Positions 17,459-25,090 of a stretch of 47,344 nt of DNA are shown piece after piece (position 1 is the first letter of the stretch; each line of letters starts with the position of its first letter). Source of the DNA: Pseudomonas cyclaminis (GTDB lineage: Bacteria > Pseudomonadota > Gammaproteobacteria > Pseudomonadales > Pseudomonadaceae); the NCBI RefSeq assembly GCF_015163715.1, contig NZ_JADDUM010000186.1:1-47344 (forward strand), in the 5' to 3' direction. The position numbers and the translations under genes are program-made. Under the pieces are notes generated by a model that was not told the DNA's origin, made no database searches, and saw nothing but the letters and a program-made list of their open reading frames with translations.

Positions 17459-18118
17459 TTACTCGGCCACGACGTGGTTGACGAGGCGGCCCAAACCGCT
17501 GATTTCGACTTCGACGGTGTCACCCGGCTGCACATCGACGCGACCTTCAGGGGTGCCGGTGATCAGCACATCGCCGGCGTGCAGGGTCATGAACTCGCTG
17601 ATTTCGGCGATCAGCAACGCAATGCCGCGCACGAAGGTGGCCGTGGTGTTGTGCTGGCGAATCTCGCCATTGACGTACAGCGTGATCGCCAGGCTATGCG
17701 GGTCGGCGACCTGGGCGGTGGGCACCAACTCTGGCCCGACGGCGCAGAAACCATCCCGGCATTTGGCTTTGACGGCGGGGCGGTAGTAGCTGTCTTCCGG
17801 CAGGCTGAATTCATTGATGATGGTGAATCCGGCGACGTAATCGAGGGCGTCGGCCTGGCTGACGCGGCTGGCACTCTTGCCCATCACCACGCCCAAGGCC
17901 GGGCCGGGTTGCAAGCGTTCGCCCTGGCCTGGGTGCACAACGTTGGCGCCGTGCTGGTTGCGCGTATTGGGCGTCTTGATAAACAGCACCGGCTTGACCG
18001 GAGGTTTCTGATACGGCGGTTGTTCGAATTCGGCGAGGTGCTGTTTCAGCAACCCCTGGTAGTTCAGCGCGACCCCGAAAAGGGTGCCCGTCGCGACGTC
18101 ATGCAAGGCGCGGCTCAT
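17459..18118 (-). CDS. hpaG1: HpaG1 subunit, 4-hydroxyphenylacetate degradation isomerase/decarboxylase
   Basis: A 219-residue FAH-family protein, the second half of the split HpaG. Features are LFGVALNYQGLLKQHLAEFE, PVKPVLFIKTPNTRNQHGA, ALGVVMGKSASRVSQADALD, FTIINEFSLPEDSYYRPA and TGTPEGRVDVQPGDTVEVEI. It is the first gene of the minus-strand hpa operon, only 12 bases before hpaG2, and faces two operator-like 14-mers (18155-18189) upstream. The family uses Mg2+ or Mn2+. It shares the FAH core with HpaG2 and arose by the same old duplication that gave the fused enzyme in enterobacteria. Confidence 0.92.
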   Translation of the reverse strand: MSRALHDVATGTLFGVALNYQGLLKQHLAEFEQPPYQKPPVKPVLFIKTPNTRNQHGANVVHPGQGERLQPGPALGVVMGKSASRVSQADALDYVAGFTIINEFSLPEDSYYRPAVKAKCRDGFCAVGPELVPTAQVADPHSLAITLYVNGEIRQHNTTATFVRGIALLIAEISEFMTLHAGDVLITGTPEGRVDVQPGDTVEVEISGLGRLVNHVVAE

Positions 18119-18154
18119 GCGTTCTCCTGGCAGAGCCGTGGGGCCCTGTATCTC

Positions 18155-18189
18155 GTTAATGTGTTAACAGTTATAATTAAGATGTTAAC
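18155..18189 (+). promoter_or_regulatory. Twin HpaR-type operators before hpaG1
   Basis: Two 14-mers 21 bases apart: GTTAATGTGTTAAC (18155-18168) and ATTAAGATGTTAAC (18176-18189). The spacing is two helical turns, which favours side-by-side binding of two repressor dimers. They lie 37-71 bases before the hpaG1 start and 108-142 bases before hpaA. Close copies occur at 3385 and 10163. Confidence 0.6.
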
Positions 18190-18296
18190 TATCGTCAAGC
18201 GTGGCACACTCTCGATGCGGTGGTTGTGCGGCCCGAATCGATGCAGGATGAGCGTGGCAGCACCCCGCCAATCAGAATAAAAACGAGTAGCGTGCG

Positions 18297-19202
18297 ATGA
18301 CCGACCGGCAACCTATCCCGAACATCAACATTGGCCAGGTGTACGACCAGCGCTACAGCGACGCGCAGGTCCATTACGACCGGCTGGCCAACCTGGCGGG
18401 ATTTTTCGGGCGCAATATGCCGATTCACCGGCACGACCGGTTCTTCCAGGTGCACTACGTGAAAAGCGGCACGGTGCGCGTCTATCTGGATGACCAGCAG
18501 TACGTCGAGTCGGGGCCGATGTTCTTTCTCACGCCGCCCACCGTGCCGCACGCCTTTGTGACTGAGGCCGACAGCGACGGGCATGTGTTGACGGTGCGTC
18601 AGCAACTGGTCTGGCAACTGATCGATGCCGACCCCAGCCTGGCGCCGGCCGGTGCGCAACTGCCGGCCGCGTGCGTGGCGCTGGCGCAGTTGGGGCCGCA
18701 TGACGCGCGTGAGATTCGCCGCCTGGATTTTTTGTTCGAGGAACTCAGCGAGGAGGTCGAGGCCCAGCGTCCAGGGCACAGTGCGGCCCTGGACAGCCTG
18801 ACGCGCTTGATCATGATCAGCCTGTTGCGGCTGTGCTCGCACTCGCTCAAAGCCACGCCGGCGCGGCATGAAGACCTGAGGATTTTCCATCGCTTCAACG
18901 AGCTGATTGAAGCGCACTACCAGCAGCACTGGCCGTTGTCGCGGTATGCGCAAGGCATCGGCGTGACCGAAGCGCGGCTCAACGACGTGTGCCGGCGTAT
19001 CGCCGACCTGCCGTCCAAGCGCCTGATCCTGGAGCGACTCATGCAGGAGGCCAAGCGGCTGCTGATGTTCACGGGCGGCTCCGCCAATGAAATCTGCTAC
19101 CAGCTCGGCTTCAAGGACCCGGCCTATTTCAGTCGGTTTTTCCAGCGCTACGCACAGCTCACTCCGGGGGAGTACCGCCAGCGGCAATTGGGTTTGCGTT
19201 GA
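18297..19202 (+). CDS. hpaA: AraC-family 4-hydroxyphenylacetate catabolism activator HpaA
   Basis: A 301-residue AraC/XylS activator. The N-terminal cupin ligand domain has NMPIHRHDRFFQVHYVKSGT, VRVYLDDQQYVESGPMFFLT and PPTVPHAFVTEADSDGH. The C-terminal DNA-binding part has GIGVTEARLNDVCRRIADLP and ANEICYQLGFKDPAYFSRFF. In enterobacteria HpaA activates hpaBC in response to 4-hydroxyphenylacetate. Here it is divergent from hpaG1 across a 178-base control region with the operator pair. With hpaBC missing from the window, its target may be another locus. Confidence 0.9.
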   Translation: MTDRQPIPNINIGQVYDQRYSDAQVHYDRLANLAGFFGRNMPIHRHDRFFQVHYVKSGTVRVYLDDQQYVESGPMFFLTPPTVPHAFVTEADSDGHVLTVRQQLVWQLIDADPSLAPAGAQLPAACVALAQLGPHDAREIRRLDFLFEELSEEVEAQRPGHSAALDSLTRLIMISLLRLCSHSLKATPARHEDLRIFHRFNELIEAHYQQHWPLSRYAQGIGVTEARLNDVCRRIADLPSKRLILERLMQEAKRLLMFTGGSANEICYQLGFKDPAYFSRFFQRYAQLTPGEYRQRQLGLR

Positions 19203-19374
19203 GCCAGGCATGGGAGAGTGCGCCTTGGTCTTGTTGATCTTGTACGGATCAGCATGACCAGCGCAGCGGTGCGACAGAATGGCTTTTACACGGAACCGAT
19301 TGCACTTTTCACAGGCTTGCACCTGCTGGCCCGCGACACTAAGCTGCCGACTCGCCCCTCCAACTGGTGCCGAT

Positions 19375-19797
19375 ATGGCCAACCCCCGACCATCGCTGAC
19401 CCTGACCCTGCTGCAAGCGCGTGAAGCCGCAATGGCTTTTTTCCGACCTGCGCTGAACCAGCACGAACTGACCGAACAACAGTGGCGCGTCATTCGCATA
19501 CTGCACCAGCAGGGGGAACTCGAAAGCCATCAACTGGCCCAGCAGGCGTGCATTCTCAAGCCGAGCATGACCGGTGTGCTCAGCCGCCTGGAGCGTGATG
19601 GCCTGGTGCGTCGGCAGAAGTCCAGCCAGGACCAGCGCCGCGTGTTTGTCGACCTGACCGAACGCGGCCAGCAGTGCTTTGTCTCCATGAGTGCGGGCAT
19701 GGAGAGCAACTACCAGAAAATCGAGGCGCAGTTTGGTCCGGAGAAAATGGAGCAACTGCTGGGCTTGCTCAATGAGTTGAAAAATATCAAGCCTTGA
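19375..19797 (+). CDS. hpaR: Homoprotocatechuate degradation operon regulator HpaR (MarR)
   Basis: A 140-residue MarR-family repressor. It reads SLTLTLLQAREAAMAFFRP, LTEQQWRVIRILHQQG, ACILKPSMTGVLSRLERDGL (helix-turn-helix), SSQDQRRVFVDL (wing) and KMEQLLGLLNELKNI. This is the standard HpaR pattern, and E. coli W HpaR represses the meta operon until homoprotocatechuate-type ligands bind. ATG 19375 is chosen; the upstream in-frame extension is a shadow. It is the second of two paralogues in the window (see 10197). It follows hpaA after 172 bases and converges with a TetR gene, overlapping its end by 11 bases. Confidence 0.9.
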   Translation: MANPRPSLTLTLLQAREAAMAFFRPALNQHELTEQQWRVIRILHQQGELESHQLAQQACILKPSMTGVLSRLERDGLVRRQKSSQDQRRVFVDLTERGQQCFVSMSAGMESNYQKIEAQFGPEKMEQLLGLLNELKNIKP

Positions 19798-20353
19798 GGG
19801 CTGATTCGTCAGCGAGCAACGCCCTGCGGCAAACCTCCAGGATTTCATCCGCCAATGGCGAGTCGTCAGGGCAGGCGCGGGATAACACAATGGCGCCGAT
19901 GGCATGGGCGAACCGGTTGATCATCTGTGCCCGAACGTCCTCATCCTGCCCGCCAGCGCCCTGTTGAAGGGCGGCCAGCGCGTTGTCGATGCCTTCGGCG
20001 AACGTCGCCTTTACCGTTTCTGACTGACGCGCGGCATCCCCGCACAGGGCCGACATGGTGCAACCCTGGCCGGGCGTATCACGGTGCTCCCTGGACACGT
20101 AACGATTGAAGAACTCATCGGCGCCAAGCCCCGCGCTGCTGGTCAGCGATTGGGACAGCCCGCTGGCGGCAGCTTCAGCCATCAAGTCAGCCTTTGACCC
20201 GAAGTGCTTGTAGAACCCGCCATGGGTGAATCCGGCTTCGGCCATCAGGTCGGCCACGCCGACGCCGTCATAACCGCGCTCGCGGAACAACCGGGAGGCC
20301 GTTTCGACGATGTGCGCCCGGTTTAACTGCACTTGTGCCTTGCTGACCCTCAT
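19787..20353 (-). CDS. TetR/AcrR-family transcriptional regulator
   Basis: A 188-residue repressor with the N-terminal HTH IVETASRLFRERGYDGVGV, then LMAEAGFTHGGFYKHFGSKA. The C-domain carries MSALCGDAARQSETVKATF, a pattern common in TetR_C regulators near SDR or quinone-oxidoreductase genes. ATG 20353 is chosen over a longer frame. It is divergent from an SDR and an MDR oxidoreductase, and its intergenic region holds a perfect 12-base inverted repeat (20402-20453), the likely operator. The system looks like a simple electrophile- or aldehyde-responsive repressor with its detoxifying oxidoreductases. The 3' end overlaps hpaR by 11 bases on the opposite strand. Confidence 0.85.
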   Translation of the reverse strand: MRVSKAQVQLNRAHIVETASRLFRERGYDGVGVADLMAEAGFTHGGFYKHFGSKADLMAEAAASGLSQSLTSSAGLGADEFFNRYVSREHRDTPGQGCTMSALCGDAARQSETVKATFAEGIDNALAALQQGAGGQDEDVRAQMINRFAHAIGAIVLSRACPDDSPLADEILEVCRRALLADESALKA

Positions 20354-20401
20354 ACCCTGACCCTCGCTGCTGACCACTGTTTTCTGCGCCTTACTATACA
20401 T

Positions 20402-20453
20402 TGATGTCGATCAGCATCAAAACCATTGACGAATAAGATTATGATCGACATCA
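20402..20453. promoter_or_regulatory. Paired operator for the divergent TetR gene
   Basis: TGATGTCGATCA (20402-20413) and its exact reverse complement TGATCGACATCA (20442-20453) lie 28 bases apart. Centre-to-centre distance is 40 bases, about four helical turns, and each arm is itself near-palindromic (TGAT-N4-ATCA). They lie in the gap shared by the TetR gene and the SDR. Confidence 0.6.
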
Positions 20454-20498
20454 TAAGGGCCGTCCCACTCAATCATCGTTAACCTAGAGAGCACAGCC

Positions 20499-21284
20499 AT
20501 GACGAACGCTTCTTCTATCCTGATCACCGGCGCGTCCAGCGGTATTGGCGCCACCTACGCCGAGCGCTTTGCCCAGCGCGGCCACGACCTGGTGCTGGTC
20601 GCCCGCGACAAGGCGCGGCTGGACACCCTGGCTGCGCGCTTGCGCCAGGAGCATGGCGTAGCGGTGGATGTGCTGCAGGCCGATCTCACTCAGCAAGCGG
20701 ACCTGGCTGTGGTTGAAGCACGCTTGCGCGACGACACGCGCATCGGCGTGCTGATCAACAACGCAGGCGCTGCCCAAACGGGAGACTTCATGGCACAGAC
20801 AGGCGAGAGCATCGAGCAATTGATCGCGCTGAACGTCACCTCGCTGACGCGGCTCGCCCGGGCAATTGCTCCGAGATTGGCAGAGGCCGGCGAAGGCGCC
20901 ATCGTGAATATCGGTTCGGTGGTCGGCCTGGCACCGGAGTTGGGAATGACGCTGTATGGCGCGACCAAGGCGTTCGTGCAATTCCTGTCCCAGGGCATGA
21001 GCCTGGAGCTTTCCGGCAAGGGCGTTTATGTACAGGCGGTACTGCCGGCAGCCACCCGCACGGAAATCTGGGAACGCTCGGGCATCGACATCAACACGCT
21101 GCCGGAGGTCATGGAGGTGGGCGAACTGGTGGATGCCGCACTGATCGGCTTCGACCGCCGTGAACTCGTGACCATACCGCCGCTGCATGACGCCGCGCGC
21201 TGGGACAGCCTCCAGTCTGCGCGTCAGGGGTTGCTGTCGGAACTGCGCCAGGCCCACGCCGCCGAGCGTTATCGTCCTCAATAA
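20499..21284 (+). CDS. SDR-family oxidoreductase (DltE-like)
   Basis: A 261-residue short-chain dehydrogenase of the DltE/YdfG-like subgroup. The glycine motif ILITGASSGIG is near residue 7, followed by LINNAGAAQTGDF, the Ser in VNIGSVVGLAPE and the catalytic Tyr/Lys in LYGATKAFVQFL. The C-terminal part has AATRTEIWERSGID, as in other members. The ribosome site AGAGAG precedes ATG 20499. It is divergent from a TetR regulator with an inverted-repeat operator between them, and the MDR oxidoreductase follows 45 bases later, probably co-transcribed. Substrate unknown. Confidence 0.87.
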   Translation: MTNASSILITGASSGIGATYAERFAQRGHDLVLVARDKARLDTLAARLRQEHGVAVDVLQADLTQQADLAVVEARLRDDTRIGVLINNAGAAQTGDFMAQTGESIEQLIALNVTSLTRLARAIAPRLAEAGEGAIVNIGSVVGLAPELGMTLYGATKAFVQFLSQGMSLELSGKGVYVQAVLPAATRTEIWERSGIDINTLPEVMEVGELVDAALIGFDRRELVTIPPLHDAARWDSLQSARQGLLSELRQAHAAERYRPQ

Positions 21285-21329
21285 TGTGCAATCGCGTACC
21301 GCCGACTTACTCCGTACAGAGCTGATCCC

Positions 21330-22331
21330 ATGAAGGCATTTTTCATCGAACGCTACAAAGACCCTGGTCGGATCGGCCAGTTGCCCGAGCCTGATGTGCG
21401 GGATAACGAGGTGTTGGTGCAGGTGCACGCCGCCAGCATCAACCTGTTGGATGCCAAGATCAGAAAGGGCGAGTTCAAGCTGATCCTGCCGTATCGGTTC
21501 CCGCTGGTGCTGGGCAATGACTTGGCGGGTGTGGTCGTGCGGACAGGGGCCAAGGTCAAGCGCTTCAAGCCGGGCGACGAGGTGTATGCGCGGCCTCATG
21601 ACGAACGCATCGGCACGTTCGCCGAGCGGGTCTGCGTGAGGGAAGATGCCTTGGCGTTCAAGCCCGGCAACCTCGACATGACGCAGGCGGCGGCGCTGCC
21701 GCTGGTCAGCTTGACGGCGTGGCAGGTGCTGGTGGAAACCGCCCAGCTGAAAAAAGGCCAGAAGGTGCTGATTCATGCAGGCTCTGGTGGCGTGGGCACG
21801 ATCGCGATTCAACTGGCCAAGCACTTGGGCGCGTTTGTGGCGACCACCACCAGTACGCGCAATGTCGAATGGGTCAAGGCCTTGGGCGCAGACCTGGTCA
21901 TCGACTACCAGAAGCAGGCATTCGACAGCGTCCTGCAAGGCTATGACGTGGTCCTCAACAGCCTGGGCGCAGACGTACTGGCGAAATCGCTCAAAGTCCT
22001 CAAGCCCGGCGGACGGCTCATTTCCATCGCTGGCCCGCCGACACCGCAGTTTGCCCAGGAGCAAGGCTTGTCCTGGGGCTTGAAAGGCGTCATGGGTCTA
22101 TTGAGCTACGGCATCCGACGCAAAGCGCGGCAATGCGGGGTCAGCTACTCATTCGTGTTCATGCGGGCCAATGGCGAGCAGCTGCGTGAGATCACGGCAC
22201 TGGTGGAGTCGGGTGCGATCAAGCCGGTGGTGGACCGCACCTTCGCGTTTGAGTCGACGGCAGAGGCGTTGGCCTATGTGGAGACGGGTCGGGCTAAAGG
22301 GAAGGTTGTCGTACAACTGAATGCGCTATGA
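21330..22331 (+). CDS. Zinc-less MDR quinone oxidoreductase, NADP-dependent
   Basis: A 333-residue medium-chain dehydrogenase without structural or catalytic zinc ligands, as in quinone/enone reductases. The sequence shows the MDR N-terminal fold (NEVLVQVHAASINLLDAKIR), VLGNDLAGVVVRTG, LPLVSLTAWQVL, the NADPH-binding motif IHAGSGGVGTIAIQLAKHLG and LKPGGRLISIAG. It probably reduces alpha,beta-unsaturated carbonyls or quinones. It follows the SDR on the same strand, and both are likely controlled by the TetR regulator at 19787. Confidence 0.87.
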   Translation: MKAFFIERYKDPGRIGQLPEPDVRDNEVLVQVHAASINLLDAKIRKGEFKLILPYRFPLVLGNDLAGVVVRTGAKVKRFKPGDEVYARPHDERIGTFAERVCVREDALAFKPGNLDMTQAAALPLVSLTAWQVLVETAQLKKGQKVLIHAGSGGVGTIAIQLAKHLGAFVATTTSTRNVEWVKALGADLVIDYQKQAFDSVLQGYDVVLNSLGADVLAKSLKVLKPGGRLISIAGPPTPQFAQEQGLSWGLKGVMGLLSYGIRRKARQCGVSYSFVFMRANGEQLREITALVESGAIKPVVDRTFAFESTAEALAYVETGRAKGKVVVQLNAL

Positions 22332-22367
22332 TGGGCATTCATTCGCCAACCGAGATATCCGTTCTTG

Positions 22368-23147
22368 ATGGACAACCCGAACGTCCAGCCCACCGTTCGC
22401 CGCCGGCACCGCAGCCTGGCTGAAGAACTGGTCACCGAGCTTTCCCGGCGCATCTGCACCGGGGAACTTGCGCGTGCAACCAAGCTGCCTACCGAATCCG
22501 AAGTGATGGCCGAACACGGCGTGAGTCGCACCGTGGTGCGTGAGGCCATCTCGCGTCTGCAAGCTTCTGGCCTGGTGGAAACCCGGCACGGCGTTGGCAC
22601 GTTTGTCAGGGATATTCCCAGCCCCAGCGGGTTTCGGATCGACCCGGACACCATCGTCACCTTGCAGGACGTGCTGGCGGTGCTGGAGCTGCGCATCTGC
22701 CTGGAAGTGGAGGCGGCCGGCCTGGCCTGTGTGGGCCGCACCGACCAGCAATTGCAGGTGATGCGCGACTCACTGGATGCGCTGAATTCGCGGGCGGTGA
22801 GTGCCGATTACGCGGTGACGGCAGACTTTCAGTTTCACCAGCAGATCGCGTTGGCCACCGGCAATCGCTATTTCACCGACATCATGTTGCACCTGGGGGT
22901 CAACATCCTGCCGCGTACACGCTTGCACTCAAAGCGCTTGGCCAACGCCAATAAAGAGCCCTATCTGGAGCGCCTGAGCCGCGAGCACGAAGACATCTAC
23001 AAAGCCATTTTGCGCCGTGACGCAGACGCCGCTCGCGCCGCTATGCGCCTGCATCTCTCAAACAGCCGCGAGCGTATGCGCCGGGCCTATGAAGCGGCCG
23101 CCGCCGAATTGTCGAACGGCCCCGCTGCGGTGAACGCGCCGCCCTGA
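22368..23147 (+). CDS. FadR-subfamily GntR regulator, probable uronate regulator
   Basis: A 259-residue regulator with an N-terminal winged helix (LAEELVTELSRRICTGELA, then KLPTESEVMAEHGVSRTVVR and EAISRLQASGLVETRHGVGT) and a C-terminal FCD/FadR-C helical domain. FCD metal-site residues are visible: the D in VSADYAVTADFQFHQQIA, H in the same stretch, and the late H in LSREHEDIYKAIL. Position next to udh and kdgM, and four copies of a 13-base element at kdgM/cycloisomerase and kdgD, make it the likely repressor of uronate catabolism, released by galacturonate or a derivative. ATG 22368 is used; an in-frame TTG precedes it. Its last 61 bases overlap udh on the other strand. Confidence 0.87.
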   Translation: MDNPNVQPTVRRRHRSLAEELVTELSRRICTGELARATKLPTESEVMAEHGVSRTVVREAISRLQASGLVETRHGVGTFVRDIPSPSGFRIDPDTIVTLQDVLAVLELRICLEVEAAGLACVGRTDQQLQVMRDSLDALNSRAVSADYAVTADFQFHQQIALATGNRYFTDIMLHLGVNILPRTRLHSKRLANANKEPYLERLSREHEDIYKAILRRDADAARAAMRLHLSNSRERMRRAYEAAAAELSNGPAAVNAPP

Positions 23148-23920
23148 AGCCCGGCGCCGGGCTCATCCACCGCCGGTTGCGCTTGCTGCTCGACCTTGGC
23201 GCGAAACTGCTCCGAGCTGTCCTGCGGCGCAAAGCCCAGGTGCTCGGCATGCCGATTGCTCCACCAGCGCTCCTTATTGTCTGAAACGCCATACACCACA
23301 CTGTGCCCGACGTCCTTGGCCAGCAGGGCGCGGGCCACCAGGTGATCAAGGTCCGCATAGCTCAGCCAGGTGTGCAGCATCCGTCGGTTGCGCGGTTCGG
23401 GGAACGAGGAGCCGATGCGCAGGCTCACGGTTTCAATCCCGTAGCGATGAAAATAGAACGCCGCGAGGTCTTCGCCGTAAGCCTTGGAGAGCGCGTAGTA
23501 ACCATCCGGGCGGCGCTGTGCGTGCACATCCAGTTCCACGTCCTGGGGGTAAAAACCGGTGACGTGATTGGAGCTGGCGAACACAATCCGCTTGACCCCT
23601 TGTTGCCGCGCCGCTTCGTAAATGTGGAAGGTGCCGCGGATATTGGCGTCGAGAATCTCCTCGAACGGCCGCTCCACTGAAATCCCGCCCAGGTGCACGA
23701 TCGCGTCAACGCCGTCGACCAGCGCCGCCACGGCAGCCTTGTCGGCCAGGTTGCACGGGATCACTTCGTCGTGCGCACCCGCGCTGGGCGCCATGGCGCT
23801 GATGTCCGAGGCGCGCACGATGTCGGCATGGGCCTGCAAGGTTTCGCGCAGGATCTGCCCCAGGCCGCCGGCGGCGCCGGTGAGCAGGATGCGAGTGAAG
23901 GGTTTGGACTGTGTGGTCAT
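23087..23920 (-). CDS. udh: Uronate dehydrogenase Udh
   Basis: NAD-dependent uronate dehydrogenase, oxidising galacturonate or glucuronate to the aldarolactone, the first step of oxidative uronate catabolism. It is 277 residues, near the 275 of P. syringae Udh, of the extended SDR type. It shows the nucleotide motif LLTGAAGGLGQILRETL, then AIVHLGGISVERPFEEIL, IVFASSNHVTGFYPQD, the catalytic Tyr/Lys in YYALSKAYGEDLAAFYFHRY and GIETVSLRIGSSFPEPRNRR. ATG 23920 (GGAAG eight bases upstream) is preferred to ATG 23935. The gene is convergent with the GntR regulator and overlaps it by 61 bases. It precedes nothing on its strand. Confidence 0.93.
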   Translation of the reverse strand: MTTQSKPFTRILLTGAAGGLGQILRETLQAHADIVRASDISAMAPSAGAHDEVIPCNLADKAAVAALVDGVDAIVHLGGISVERPFEEILDANIRGTFHIYEAARQQGVKRIVFASSNHVTGFYPQDVELDVHAQRRPDGYYALSKAYGEDLAAFYFHRYGIETVSLRIGSSFPEPRNRRMLHTWLSYADLDHLVARALLAKDVGHSVVYGVSDNKERWWSNRHAEHLGFAPQDSSEQFRAKVEQQAQPAVDEPGAGLQGGAFTAAGPFDNSAAAAS

Positions 23921-24004
23921 GGTCAGGTCTTCCATTGAACGCTGAAGGCAGGGGGTTGCTGGCGAGCGATGCGCGTTCGCCAGGCAAGTCGCGGGGAGGG
24001 CGCG

Positions 24005-24730
24005 TTACATGAAGTTGTATTGGACGCCCAGGCGCCACCGCGCCTGACGGTCTTCTGTGGTGGAGTTGACCTTCACATCACCAATCTCCATGAACGGTGC
24101 CCATTCCTTGGTGAGCTTGTATTTGACGATCAGGTTCTGTTCGTAGTCGCTCTTCTTGTTGTCGTAGCGGATGTAGTCCGTCTTGAAATAGATGAACTGA
24201 TATTCGTACGCCCACTTACTGGCCGGCGTGTAGCCGAGCCAACCCTCGAAACGGTGGGTGGTCTGGTCATCCTTGATGTGGTCGGGCAGGTCTTCATTGA
24301 CCTGGTCGCGGTCCAGCTTTTTGGTGTCCAGGCGATAGCGCGTGGCGGCATAGAAGGCATCGTTGATCTTGTAGTTGTACTTGAGGCCCAGCTTGTAGGT
24401 GGTCGAGTCCTTCGAGCTGTCCATCTGGAACGCCGGGGTCAAGGTCGATTGCGGGCTGAGCTTGTAGTTGTAGCTGACGGTGAACTCATGCCCGTTGTTG
24501 ACCATGTTGTCGTAGGCGACATCTTCACGGTCCCCGGCCGTGCGGTATTTCATTTCCGCTTCAAATCCCAGGCCACTGTCCAGGCGGTAGTTGAGCTTGA
24601 TTCGGTCAGCGTGGGCGCTGTCTTCCTCAGTGAACTGGTGGCGGTAGTTGATGCTGGCAGAGTCAGCGCTGACATACAGCGGCAGGCCGAGGGTCAGGGC
24701 AGTAACGAGCGTGCGTAGGGTGGTGTTCAT
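24005..24730 (-). CDS. KdgM-family oligogalacturonate-specific porin
   Basis: A 241-residue outer-membrane protein with a Sec signal peptide (MNTTLRTLVTALTLGLP, cut after VSA) and a monomeric beta-barrel made of alternating strands (INYRHQFTEEDSAHADRIKL, then GLGFEAEMKYRTAGDREDV and LKYNYKINDAFYAATRYRL). It ends WRLGVQYNFM, the barrel-closing strand. KdgM channels pass oligogalacturonates. It is divergent from the cycloisomerase gene across a 360-base control region, with a GntR-type element at 24824. Together with the GH28 enzyme it argues that the locus handles pectin-derived oligomers, not just free uronate. Confidence 0.87.
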   Translation of the reverse strand: MNTTLRTLVTALTLGLPLYVSADSASINYRHQFTEEDSAHADRIKLNYRLDSGLGFEAEMKYRTAGDREDVAYDNMVNNGHEFTVSYNYKLSPQSTLTPAFQMDSSKDSTTYKLGLKYNYKINDAFYAATRYRLDTKKLDRDQVNEDLPDHIKDDQTTHRFEGWLGYTPASKWAYEYQFIYFKTDYIRYDNKKSDYEQNLIVKYKLTKEWAPFMEIGDVKVNSTTEDRQARWRLGVQYNFM

Positions 24731-24823
24731 ACGGTCTTCTTTTTTTGTTTTTGTTAGGGTCGTTTGACGGTTGCTACGGCGATACGTTGTTGCGTGTGGC
24801 TCTCATCTAAGGTGCCGATATAC

Positions 24824-24836
24824 GTTATCGTACGAC
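24824..24836 (+). promoter_or_regulatory. Uronate GntR-type operator, kdgM side
   Basis: GTTATCGTACGAC, 11 of 13 identical to GTCATCGTACAAC, the reverse complement of the sites at 25015 and 33360. It is the centre of a near-perfect palindrome TTATCGTACGACAA (24825-24838). It lies about 95 bases before the kdgM start. Confidence 0.6.
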
Positions 24837-25014
24837 AAGATGACTCGTCTAGCGGTTATCGGTTGATTTGAAACACTTTGAAACATATGTGCCCTATGAA
24901 TAGGGCTTTACAGCAACCGCTGTTATTCCTTGGTTGTCTTTAAAAATAGGGGTTTTACGGCGTTTGGCGGGAAATTCACGCTGAGGCAGGGCGGGTTATT
25001 GGGTCTTTTCAAGT

Positions 25015-25027
25015 GTTGTACGATGAC
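25015..25027 (-). promoter_or_regulatory. Uronate GntR-type operator, cycloisomerase side
   Basis: GTTGTACGATGAC on the plus strand is identical over all 13 bases to the site at 33360 before kdgD. It lies about 65 bases before the enolase-superfamily start at 25091. Confidence 0.65.
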
Positions 25028-25090
25028 CTATGATCGGTCGCAACAGACGACATTCCTGTCTCAAATCCAATAAGAAGGCTTAAGACGTCC

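Larger units (their letters stand above)
24731..25090. other. Divergent control region of kdgM and the enolase-superfamily gene
   Basis: The 360 bases without a gene hold two GntR-type elements (24824, 25015), a perfect small palindrome GCCCTAT-GA-ATAGGGC (24891-24906), and TTTGAAACA twice at 10-base spacing (24867 and 24877). This is a compact regulatory region, with no coding frame of its own. Confidence 0.7.

Noticed and set aside
16676..18118. Broken bifunctional HpaG
   Set aside because: Two intact FAH-family genes in one frame each are the normal Pseudomonas arrangement, not a split by mutation.
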